Source: Candidatus Izemoplasma sp.
GTDB taxonomy: Bacteria > Bacillota_I > Bacilli_A > Izemoplasmatales > Izemoplasmataceae
Assembly: GCA_036172455.1 (NCBI GenBank)
Contig: JAXKVY010000002.1
Span: forward strand, 186,001 to 250,000
Reading direction: 5' to 3'
Length of the DNA stretch: 64,000 bases
The notes below the pieces were generated by a model. The model was not told where the DNA came from and searched no databases. It worked only from the letters and a program-made list of their open reading frames with translations. The first letter of the stretch is position 1, and each line of letters starts with the position of its first letter. A program made the translations under genes and the position numbers. Of this stretch, positions 33,621-41,079 are shown piece after piece.

Positions 33621-35633
33621 TTAATCAAAAATACTTTTCTTAAGCGTTTTTTTAAGATACTGATATAACGGTTGATATTCTACGTTCGTGTAGGTTGTTT
33701 TATCTTTTAAAATATTAAGCGCATCCTCTTTCGCTAATTGTAAGATTTTTGTATCTTCTATGATGTCTGCATACTGAAAGTTTAGGACACCACTTTGTCG
33801 TTTACCAAAAAACTCCCCAGGTCCACGTGTGCGCAAATCTTCTTCACTGATGATGAACCCATTATTGGTTTCTTCTAAAACGCGTAGACGTTCTGGGTCA
33901 CCGCTTGTGTCATCATAAACAAGAAGACAATATCCGCGTAAATCACCACGTCCTATCCGTCCCCTTAACTGGTGTAGTTGAGATAATCCGAATCGCTCAG
34001 CGTTCATAATTACCATCATCGAAGCATTAGGGACATCTACCCCTACTTCAATCACCGTTGTTGAGACTAAAATATCAATTTTCTGTTCTCTAAAGAGGGT
34101 CATAACTTCGAGTTTGTCATCATCTTGTATTTTACTATGAAGCAATCCGACTGAATAATCTTTAAAGATCTCACTCAATCGTTTATATACCTGTTGGGCA
34201 TTTTTTACTTGTAATGCATCACTTTCAACAATCAATGGCGTCACAACATACACTTGATGCCCTTCATGTAATTCTTCAGTAATCAGTTTGTCTACTAAAT
34301 CCATATTACTTTCTTTAAACAGGCTAGTCTCGACTGGCTTTTGATGTTTTGGTTTTCCTTTAATCGTCGATATATCCATATCGCCAAAGGCACTGATGGC
34401 TAGCGTTCTTGGGATTGGTGTTGCTGACATATAAAGCACATCTGGATAAGCACCCTTCTGGCGAAATTTTTCACGTTGTTTTACACCAAAACGATGTTGT
34501 TCATCTGTGATGACATATCCTAAGTTATGATAGACAACGTCCTCACTAAATAAAGCGTGTGTCCCAACCACCAAACACGGGGTATCTGTGTTGATATCAT
34601 CTAAAATCAGTTGTCGTTCTTTATTACTTAGTTTCCCGTGTAGTAAGTATACTGGGAAATCTAATGGCTTAAACAACGTTTTAAATGTTTGATAGTGTTG
34701 TTTTGCTAATAGCTCTGTAGGTGCCATTAAAGCCACTTGCATTTTAGCGTATAACACCGCAACAATACTAATCGCAGCGACAACTGTCTTACCGCTCCCA
34801 ACGTCTCCTTGTAAAAGACGATTCATCATATAAGGTGATTTAATATCCTTAATAATCTCATTTGTCGCTTGTTTTTGTCCTTGGGTTAACTCAAAGGGCA
34901 GTGTTTTAATGAATGCTTTAATTTTATCAAGATGATAGCTTTTAGGTGTTACTTTTTTTCGTCTATTCCGTAGTCTAATATACTGCATTTTCAGTTGAAA
35001 TTTAAATAATTCTTCATATTTTAATCGTCTTGTAACTTGTCTTAACTCTTGATGTGTTTTAGGATGATGAGCATATTCTAATAAGGTATACATATCTACT
35101 AGTTTATACTTTTTACGTAAATGCGTTGGAATGTCATCTTTAATCATATATCCATAGGTTTTCAATGCTTCTTCAATCAATTTTTGAAAACGTTGGTTAC
35201 TAATCTTATCAATATTATAAACAGGTTGAATCTCGTTCGTAAAGTTCTCTTCTTTCTTTAGTGTTGTTGCGGTAAAGGCATGGTGCAATCGATCAAGTTT
35301 ACCGGTCATCACGATTGACACACCAGGGGCAAGCATTTGTTTCATATAAGCTCGATTAAAGATCGTAACTTTTAAGTGATGCTCATCAACCAAGGCATCA
35401 AATGATACCTTGTTCAGGTTTTTTCTAATGTAGGCAACTTTCGGCTGGCTGATAACTTGTGCTTTTAAAGTGACACGGACTTGATCGGGTGCATCTGCAA
35501 AAGTCACGATATGAAAATCTTCATAGCGTGTTGGAAATTGTCTTAATAGTTCAAAACAATCATGTATATCCTGGTTAATTAGATGCATTTTGAGTTTTGG
35601 CCCAATACCTTTAATTGTGGTTAAATCAGCCAT
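33621..35633 (-). CDS. recG: ATP-dependent DNA helicase RecG
   Basis: A 670-residue branched-DNA helicase that regresses stalled forks and processes recombination intermediates. An N-terminal wedge/OB domain (about 55-140) is followed by the helicase core: Walker A LLQGDVGSGKT, the box DEQH, motif III MSATPIPRTLA, and motif VI QLRGRIGRGD, then the TRG element in the C-terminal part. I choose ATG 35633 with GAGGTGGTG upstream; the in-frame ATG six codons before it lies in the ribosome site. Confidence 0.96.
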   Translation of the reverse strand: MADLTTIKGIGPKLKMHLINQDIHDCFELLRQFPTRYEDFHIVTFADAPDQVRVTLKAQVISQPKVAYIRKNLNKVSFDALVDEHHLKVTIFNRAYMKQMLAPGVSIVMTGKLDRLHHAFTATTLKKEENFTNEIQPVYNIDKISNQRFQKLIEEALKTYGYMIKDDIPTHLRKKYKLVDMYTLLEYAHHPKTHQELRQVTRRLKYEELFKFQLKMQYIRLRNRRKKVTPKSYHLDKIKAFIKTLPFELTQGQKQATNEIIKDIKSPYMMNRLLQGDVGSGKTVVAAISIVAVLYAKMQVALMAPTELLAKQHYQTFKTLFKPLDFPVYLLHGKLSNKERQLILDDINTDTPCLVVGTHALFSEDVVYHNLGYVITDEQHRFGVKQREKFRQKGAYPDVLYMSATPIPRTLAISAFGDMDISTIKGKPKHQKPVETSLFKESNMDLVDKLITEELHEGHQVYVVTPLIVESDALQVKNAQQVYKRLSEIFKDYSVGLLHSKIQDDDKLEVMTLFREQKIDILVSTTVIEVGVDVPNASMMVIMNAERFGLSQLHQLRGRIGRGDLRGYCLLVYDDTSGDPERLRVLEETNNGFIISEEDLRTRGPGEFFGKRQSGVLNFQYADIIEDTKILQLAKEDALNILKDKTTYTNVEYQPLYQYLKKTLKKSIFD

Positions 35634-35694
35634 TATGTCACCACCTCTCATTCTCTCATTATAGCACGATACTCCTTTAAAATCTAATATAAAA

Positions 35695-35714
35695 AAAGAG
35701 GCAAATACCTCTTT
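35695..35714 (-). terminator. Terminator of the DUF6054-like gene
   Basis: Stem AAAGAGG / CCTCTTT with T-run on the minus strand, overlapping the stop codon. Confidence 0.75.
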
Positions 35715-36042
35715 ATTGAAGTTCGTTAAATGATATATTGTTTTGACTCAGTATCCTTGGAATTGCATTTTCAAATGATTCTTTTGCGCCCCAGTCAAAT
35801 TTAAAAATCATCCCTTGGCCACCACCAGAACCCACGGCTTCAAGTTTACATGAAAATTCATCAATTGCACTAATAACAATTGATAAAGACGCTCGGCTAC
35901 TGTTCCGTAAGAAAAATTTCTCAACTACTATGAAACGTGTGTCTTCATCCACTTGTGAATTGTTGATAATATTATAGTCTGATTAATATTCTGTAATTAG
36001 GCGTTTTACTTGTTTTGCATCTTTTCGTATGAGTAACTTCAT
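35713..36042 (-). pseudogene. DUF6054-like small protein, interrupted by an in-frame TAA
   Basis: A 109-codon frame with ATG at 36042, preceded by GGAGGAG, and a closing stop at 35713. The C-terminal 75 residues (VEKFFLRNSSRASLSIVISA, then AVGSGGGQGMIFKFDWGAKESF) resemble, from memory, the DUF6054 family, of unknown function. Codon 20 is TAA (35983-35985): MKLLIRKDAKQVKRLITEY-stop-SDYNII. Both halves look like normal protein, and one base change would restore it. No strong restart site is seen after the stop. It lies between fakA and recG. Confidence 0.72.
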
Positions 36043-36105
36043 CTGTCTCCTCCTACTTATGTTATCTCTATTATACCAAATAATTCTCATTTATAAACAA
36101 AAAAA

Positions 36106-36129
36106 AGAATAGGGGATGGCCCCTATTCT
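36106..36129 (-). terminator. Terminator of fakA
   Basis: Perfect stem AGAATAGGGG / CCCCTATTCT and a run of T, overlapping the fakA stop. Confidence 0.88.
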
Positions 36130-37775
36130 ACTGCGATAATATACGAATAAATTTCTTGATTACCTTCAATGACTTCAACTTCTACATCAGGATGATGTGA
36201 TTCAAGATGAAGCATGATTGATTCAAGTTCTTTTTCTTCGACACCATTACCAAACATCACGGTGATGATTTCTGAATCCTCATCAACTAACTCTTCGATG
36301 AGTTTGTTTACTGTGTCGATGCGTTGTGAGTTTGCGGTAATGATTTCACCATCACGAATACCAATGAACTCATCTTTCTTAATTTTGATACCTTTAAACT
36401 CTGTATCACGTACCGCATACGTCACTTCTCCTGTTTTAACATTGTCAATTAACTCTTTCATTTCAGCAAGATTTTCTGCCAACTCTTGGTTCGCATCAAA
36501 CATTGTTAAAGAAGCATAACCTTGCGCAATTGTTTTCGCTGGAACTACACTAACACTATAATCTTCTAAATATTTTGCGGCGTGTTCTGCGCTTAACATA
36601 ACATTACCATTATTCGGTACGATGATCACATGATCAGCTTTCATTGATTCAACAGCTTTGACAAAATCTTCAGTCGATGGATTCATTGTTTGTCCACCAT
36701 CGATGATGCAGTTCGCACCCATTTCTTTAAAAGTATTTTTTAACCCTGTACCATTGACGACCGTAATTATGCCATATCGGCTATTTGGAATGTGTCCATG
36801 ATCATGTCCACATTTTTCTCCATCCTCATGTGTGTGTAATAATGTCTCTGAATGTTGCAACGACATATTTTCGATTTTCATTGTCGCAAAACTACCATAC
36901 TGTTGTCCAAAGTTCAAGACATCTCCAGGTGTTTTGGTATGAATGTGCACTTTTAAGATTTCATCATCAGATACAACAACTAAACTGTCTCCAAAACGTG
37001 AGATTTTCTTTCTAAATTTCTCTTCATTAAATTTTTTACTATCATTGAAGTGAACGATAAATTCTGTACAGTAACCAAAATCATCTGCGACACCAGAGTA
37101 ACTTGCGATGCCTTGTCCAACACTTGAAACAGTGTTAAATTTAGAATCTTCTAAGATTTCGCCTTCTAATGCTTTAATGATTCCTTCAATAATCACATTG
37201 AATCCAGCACCACCACTATCAACAACACCTGCTTCTTTTAGTACAGCGAGTAAATCAGGTGTACGTTCTAATGATGCATCGGCTTCTTTTAAGTAAATGT
37301 TCATGATGTCAAGTAACCCCATATTTTCATCGGCTTCTTCTAATGCTTTATCAGCTGCTTCCCTAGCAACGGTTAAAATTGTTCCTTCAACCGGATTGAT
37401 AACTGCACCATAAGCCTGTTCAACACCTTGTAATAATCCCTTAACAAACTCTACAGTGTTTGCCGTTTCTTTCCCCTTAAACGTTTTTGCAAAACCACTA
37501 AATAGTTGTGATAAGATAACCCCACTATTTCCTCTTGCCCCCATTAATAGTCCTCGTGATAGAGTTTTTGCTACTTTTTCAACGCTTTCATCATTTAAAT
37601 TAGCAATGGCCTCCACACCACTCATCATTGTTGATTGCATATTGCTTCCTGTATCACCATCTGGTACTGGGAATACATTTAGTTCATTAATGCGTTGATG
37701 ATCGTTACGTAATGCGATGGTTCCATTAGTAATTAAAAGCTTTAGCAAATTTCCATCAATTACAGTTGGGTTCAT
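36123..37775 (-). CDS. fakA: Fatty acid kinase catalytic subunit FakA
   Basis: A 550-residue protein (YloV family). It phosphorylates fatty acids delivered by FakB, feeding PlsX and PlsY. The DhaL-type ATP-binding domain fills the first 200 residues, with NVFPVPDGDTGSNM holding the Mg-binding Asp residues and RGNSGVILSQLFSG. A middle domain with a His-rich loop (HTHEDGEKCGHDHGH, about 318-332) and a C-terminal DegV-like domain follow. The His/Cys loop could bind metal. FakB is not in the window. The usual asp23 gene (yloU) upstream is missing. Confidence 0.93.
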   Translation of the reverse strand: MNPTVIDGNLLKLLITNGTIALRNDHQRINELNVFPVPDGDTGSNMQSTMMSGVEAIANLNDESVEKVAKTLSRGLLMGARGNSGVILSQLFSGFAKTFKGKETANTVEFVKGLLQGVEQAYGAVINPVEGTILTVAREAADKALEEADENMGLLDIMNIYLKEADASLERTPDLLAVLKEAGVVDSGGAGFNVIIEGIIKALEGEILEDSKFNTVSSVGQGIASYSGVADDFGYCTEFIVHFNDSKKFNEEKFRKKISRFGDSLVVVSDDEILKVHIHTKTPGDVLNFGQQYGSFATMKIENMSLQHSETLLHTHEDGEKCGHDHGHIPNSRYGIITVVNGTGLKNTFKEMGANCIIDGGQTMNPSTEDFVKAVESMKADHVIIVPNNGNVMLSAEHAAKYLEDYSVSVVPAKTIAQGYASLTMFDANQELAENLAEMKELIDNVKTGEVTYAVRDTEFKGIKIKKDEFIGIRDGEIITANSQRIDTVNKLIEELVDEDSEIITVMFGNGVEEKELESIMLHLESHHPDVEVEVIEGNQEIYSYIIAVE

Positions 37776-37945
37776 AATTTTCCTCCATTTATTGTTAATT
37801 AAGTATTCTAATTTGTTCTTATTTTATTTTATTTTACTTTTCATATTTTATCACATTCACTATTTGAATGCAACAAATAAGGTAGTAAGACTAATAGCCT
37901 ATCATAATGATATTATACATCATATGCTTTGATATTCAAAATACA

Positions 37946-38524
37946 TTATGTGACTGTTTTTTTAACAAGCTTTCCCGAGATAAATGATGTCATAAAAAAA
38001 TGATCTTTTTGAATGACATCAAAGCCATTTTCCCTCGCTGTTTTTACAAAGTCATGTGTTAATGTGCATTCACGACTAAATAGCATCCATAGGGGATTAA
38101 TAAACGTGAATATCACTCGTAAAAAACGATTCTTAGGTAGCACATGTTCTATAAAAAGAATCTGACCGTCATCTTTCAATACCCGTCTCAATTCTTGCAT
38201 ACCAACATGTTTGTGATTGACACTACAAAAGACTAATGTATGAACAATTGTATCAAACTGTTTATCTTGATAAGGTAAATCACTAGCACTCGCTTCTTCT
38301 AAGCACGCAATATCAGGTGCTTTCTTTGTTAAGTGTTTCGACAAATTAACATCTGTGATGCATAAGGAATGTATTTGATCCATATCATAATACCTTAAGT
38401 TAGCGCCGGTACCACTACCAATTTCTAATATATTTCCTTTTGCCTCTTTTAATATATCATATCGTCTTTTACCAATTCTAAGGCGCTCTAAAGGCGCCAT
38501 AAATACATCATATATCGATAACAT
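37946..38524 (-). CDS. Class I SAM-dependent methyltransferase
   Basis: A 192-residue Rossmann-fold methyltransferase (Methyltransf_11 type). The SAM-binding motif is ILEIGSGTGANLRYY at about residues 32-46, with the acidic LCITDVNLS and the post-motif FDTIVHTLVFCSV. Layout, with a short hydrophobic region after VLPKNRFLRVIFTF, recalls METTL7/UbiE-like thiol or lipid methyltransferases. The substrate is unknown. It is inserted between rpmB and fakA, where other Firmicutes carry yloU. Confidence 0.82.
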   Translation of the reverse strand: MLSIYDVFMAPLERLRIGKRRYDILKEAKGNILEIGSGTGANLRYYDMDQIHSLCITDVNLSKHLTKKAPDIACLEEASASDLPYQDKQFDTIVHTLVFCSVNHKHVGMQELRRVLKDDGQILFIEHVLPKNRFLRVIFTFINPLWMLFSRECTLTHDFVKTARENGFDVIQKDHFFMTSFISGKLVKKTVT

Positions 38525-38602
38525 ATTCTCACCTACTTATCATTATAACAACTATAGTTTACTCATGCATTTTTTATGCAGTAAAAAAAAATATTTTTTT
38601 CC

Positions 38603-38630
38603 TTGCTTTTTCCCCATTATGTGATATTAT
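38603..38630 (+). promoter_or_regulatory. Promoter of rpmB
   Basis: TTGCTT, 16-base spacer, TATTAT. Confidence 0.6.
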
Positions 38631-38673
38631 ATTTATTGCTTGTATTCTATAATACAGAAACGGAGGAATAACA

Positions 38674-38865
38674 ATGGCACGCAAATGTTATGTTACAGGA
38701 AAAAATGGTATGAGTGGTAATACGAAGTCATTCTCACTTCATACAGAAAAACGTCGATGGAAGTCAAACCTTCAAAAGGTTCGTATTATCGATGAAGATG
38801 GCAATGTGAAACGCGTATATGTTTCAGCTAGAGCCTTGAAAAGTGGTTTAGTTAAACGCGCATAG
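38674..38865 (+). CDS. rpmB: Ribosomal protein bL28
   Basis: A 63-residue large-subunit protein. The N-terminus ARKCYVTGKNGMSGN and the basic core HTEKRRWKSNLQKVRI are typical. One Cys remains, so this is not the four-Cys zinc form. CGGAGG precedes the ATG. It is transcribed against the rsgA-rpe-thiN genes, as in B. subtilis. Confidence 0.96.
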   Translation: MARKCYVTGKNGMSGNTKSFSLHTEKRRWKSNLQKVRIIDEDGNVKRVYVSARALKSGLVKRA

Positions 38866-38876
38866 TGTTTTATAAG

Positions 38877-38897
38877 AGCCGGCAACGGCTTTTTTTA
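38877..38897 (+). terminator. Terminator of rpmB
   Basis: Stem AGCCG / CGGCT with GCAA loop and seven T. Confidence 0.85.
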
Positions 38898-38932
38898 TGG
38901 AATAAATGAAATATCCCTCTCTCTTTTTAATG

Positions 38933-38957
38933 AAAAAGCACCTTTCAGGTGCTTTTT
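38933..38957 (-). terminator. Terminator of the rsgA-rpe-thiN unit
   Basis: Stem AAAAGCACCT / AGGTGCTTTT with T-run on the minus strand, inside the end of thiN. Confidence 0.8.
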
Positions 38958-39559
38958 TCATTTTGATGTATAACCAGTAAACATCCCTCGTCAAAGGCGA
39001 TATTTCCTTCGCCTTCATTTGAGACACATAAAGGATCAAAGCGGTCTAAATTAAAGTATGTTAGAGGATATTTAAATCCAGAAAGAGATAAGTTTTTAAC
39101 ATCTTCTAATGCAAAGAAAGAAATGAAATCAAAGCCGTTTTCTATTGTATACTGACCAGGATCTAATGTATAAATTAAAGCATCATCTGTCTGGATGCTT
39201 ATATTTCCTAATAACAATAAATCTAAATTCGCTAGTGTATGGTCTAGTCGTTTGCCGACACCGCCATATAGCGTGATTTCATCGTGTTCAATATACAGTG
39301 CTCGTGTCACTGCAAGATACGTATCGGTATAATCTTTTTTTGCTTTATACAGTTCTGTTTCTTTGGCATAACTTTCAATTTCTTTACGCTCATCTTTGGT
39401 GACACTATCGAAATCCCCAATCGCTAAATCGATGGGGATATTTTTTTCTTTTAAGGTTAAACATGCGTGATCCACAGCGATAATGTAGTCATTATCTTCA
39501 TTCTCGTATAAGTTAAGGATTGCTTCTGTGAGTGGTTCAGCAAAGATTTTTACTCTCAT
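38945..39559 (-). CDS. thiN: Thiamine pyrophosphokinase
   Basis: A 204-residue enzyme that converts thiamine to thiamine diphosphate using ATP. The conserved DxD-type motif is in IDLAIGDFDSVTKDE, followed by KKDYTDTYLAVTRAL and the GGVGKRLDHTLANLDLL segment, all signatures of the family (YloS). Its start overlaps the end of rpe by four bases. A hairpin terminator lies within its last codons. Confidence 0.93.
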   Translation of the reverse strand: MRVKIFAEPLTEAILNLYENEDNDYIIAVDHACLTLKEKNIPIDLAIGDFDSVTKDERKEIESYAKETELYKAKKDYTDTYLAVTRALYIEHDEITLYGGVGKRLDHTLANLDLLLLGNISIQTDDALIYTLDPGQYTIENGFDFISFFALEDVKNLSLSGFKYPLTYFNLDRFDPLCVSNEGEGNIAFDEGCLLVIHQNEKST

Positions 39560-40188
39560 CCTAGTTTGGCCATCCTTTCTGATGGTTTATCAGACTTAAA
39601 GATAAACGACCCAGCCACTAAGACATCAGCCCCAGCTTCTTTACACTGTGCCCCTGTTTTCTCATTGATGCCCCCGTCAACCGCAATTAATAAGTTTGGG
39701 TTGATTGTTTTTTTAAGCATTGCTAATTCTTTAATCTTATTCAACGCTTCTGGCATAAATTCCTGTCCGCCAAACCCCGGTTCAACACTCATCACAAGAA
39801 CTTGGTCGATGAATGGTAAGTATTCCTTAATACTCTTTACTTTGGTGTCTGGCTTAATTGAAATACCCACAGCAACATCTAACTCATGCAGCATATCAAT
39901 AACATATTTAGGGTCATCAACTGTTTCAACATGAAAGGTTATACGATTGCTTCCAGCATCAACAAATGCTTTTGCGTACTTCATCGGATCTGTAATCATC
40001 AAATGCGTATCCAAAACTTGTTTGGTATATTTTCGAATCCCTTTTACGACGACAGGTCCTATCGTTAAATTGGGAACAAAATGGCCATCCATTACATCAA
40101 TATGGAGCCATTTTGCATTATGGACACGATCAATCGATGCTTCTAGGTTTCCAAAGTCTGCAGATAAAATCGATGGTGCAATAATCAT
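39556..40188 (-). CDS. rpe: Ribulose-phosphate 3-epimerase
   Basis: A 210-residue TIM-barrel enzyme of the pentose phosphate pathway that interconverts ribulose 5-phosphate and xylulose 5-phosphate. Metal and catalytic residues are visible: LSADFGNL, the HIDVMDGHFVPNLTIGP signature (His, Asp), and the second Asp in LIAVDGGIN; the phosphate loop GADVLVAGSFIF closes the barrel. It lies nine bases after rsgA and overlaps thiN by four bases. Confidence 0.96.
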   Translation of the reverse strand: MIIAPSILSADFGNLEASIDRVHNAKWLHIDVMDGHFVPNLTIGPVVVKGIRKYTKQVLDTHLMITDPMKYAKAFVDAGSNRITFHVETVDDPKYVIDMLHELDVAVGISIKPDTKVKSIKEYLPFIDQVLVMSVEPGFGGQEFMPEALNKIKELAMLKKTINPNLLIAVDGGINEKTGAQCKEAGADVLVAGSFIFKSDKPSERMAKLG

Positions 40189-40197
40189 CTAATCACC

Positions 40198-41064
40198 TCA
40201 ATATTTCGGCTTTATATCTTTTACTTCTTCATAAATACGTTTATAGTTTTCATACCGTGATGGTAATATATCTCCATCATTAAGTGCTTGCTTAACGGCA
40301 CATTTTGGTTCATTGATATGTGTGCACCCGTTAAACTTACATTGATGAGATAAGGCAAAGAAATCAACAAAGTTTAATGGGACATTATCTAAGTCAATAT
40401 TTCTAAAATCCAGTTTAGAAAATCCGGGTGTATCTGCGATGAGACCACCTGATAACGGAATTAACTCCACATGTCGTGTCGTGTGTTTACCACGTCCTAA
40501 GGCATCAGATATATCATCTGTTTTTAAATTAAGTGTGGGGTCTATCGCATTTAATAGTGTGCTTTTTCCTGCGCCTGTTTGCCCAGCTAGAACACTAATT
40601 TTATCAGTAAATATGGTATCAAGTTGTTCAATATGCTCACGATGTTTGGCATCTACATAATATATATCATAAAACTCTTCATAATATGCAAGTTGTTCTT
40701 TTAAATTTATTAAATCATGATCACGCAGTAAATCAATTTTTGTCACCACGATAATAGGCGTAATATCTTCATTCTCTATAATGGTTAAAAACCGATCTAA
40801 GAGATTAAAACTAAACGTTGGCCGAGTAGCACTATGAATTAATAACGCTTGATCGACATTGGCAATGGCGGGACGAACTAAATCGTTATGACGGGGTAAG
40901 ACTTCCTGAATGAAATCGTCATTATACGTGACTAAATCGCCCACTTTTGGGCTTGTATTAATGTGGCGCATTTTACCTCTGGGTGTTAACGTAATAACAT
41001 CACCTTGTTCACCTAACACGGTATATTTTCCACCGATCAATTTAATGATTCTTCCATTTTTCAA
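40198..41064 (-). CDS. rsgA: Ribosome small-subunit GTPase RsgA
   Basis: A 288-residue circularly permuted GTPase that checks 30S maturation. An N-terminal OB domain is followed by the permuted motifs G4 (VVTKIDLL), G1 (LAGQTGAGKSTLLN) and G3 (IADTPGFSKLD), and the C-terminal zinc site CKFNGCTHINEPKCAV (Cys, Cys, His, Cys). The prpC and prkC genes that precede rsgA in B. subtilis are absent here; an ABC exporter lies upstream instead. Confidence 0.96.
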   Translation of the reverse strand: MKNGRIIKLIGGKYTVLGEQGDVITLTPRGKMRHINTSPKVGDLVTYNDDFIQEVLPRHNDLVRPAIANVDQALLIHSATRPTFSFNLLDRFLTIIENEDITPIIVVTKIDLLRDHDLINLKEQLAYYEEFYDIYYVDAKHREHIEQLDTIFTDKISVLAGQTGAGKSTLLNAIDPTLNLKTDDISDALGRGKHTTRHVELIPLSGGLIADTPGFSKLDFRNIDLDNVPLNFVDFFALSHQCKFNGCTHINEPKCAVKQALNDGDILPSRYENYKRIYEEVKDIKPKY

Positions 41065-41079
41065 ATGTGTTGCCTCCTA

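Noticed and set aside
117-35985. Pyrrolysine or selenocysteine explanation of the in-frame stops
   Set aside because: Two of three stops are TAA, none is in a family using those residues, and no recoding stem is seen after them.
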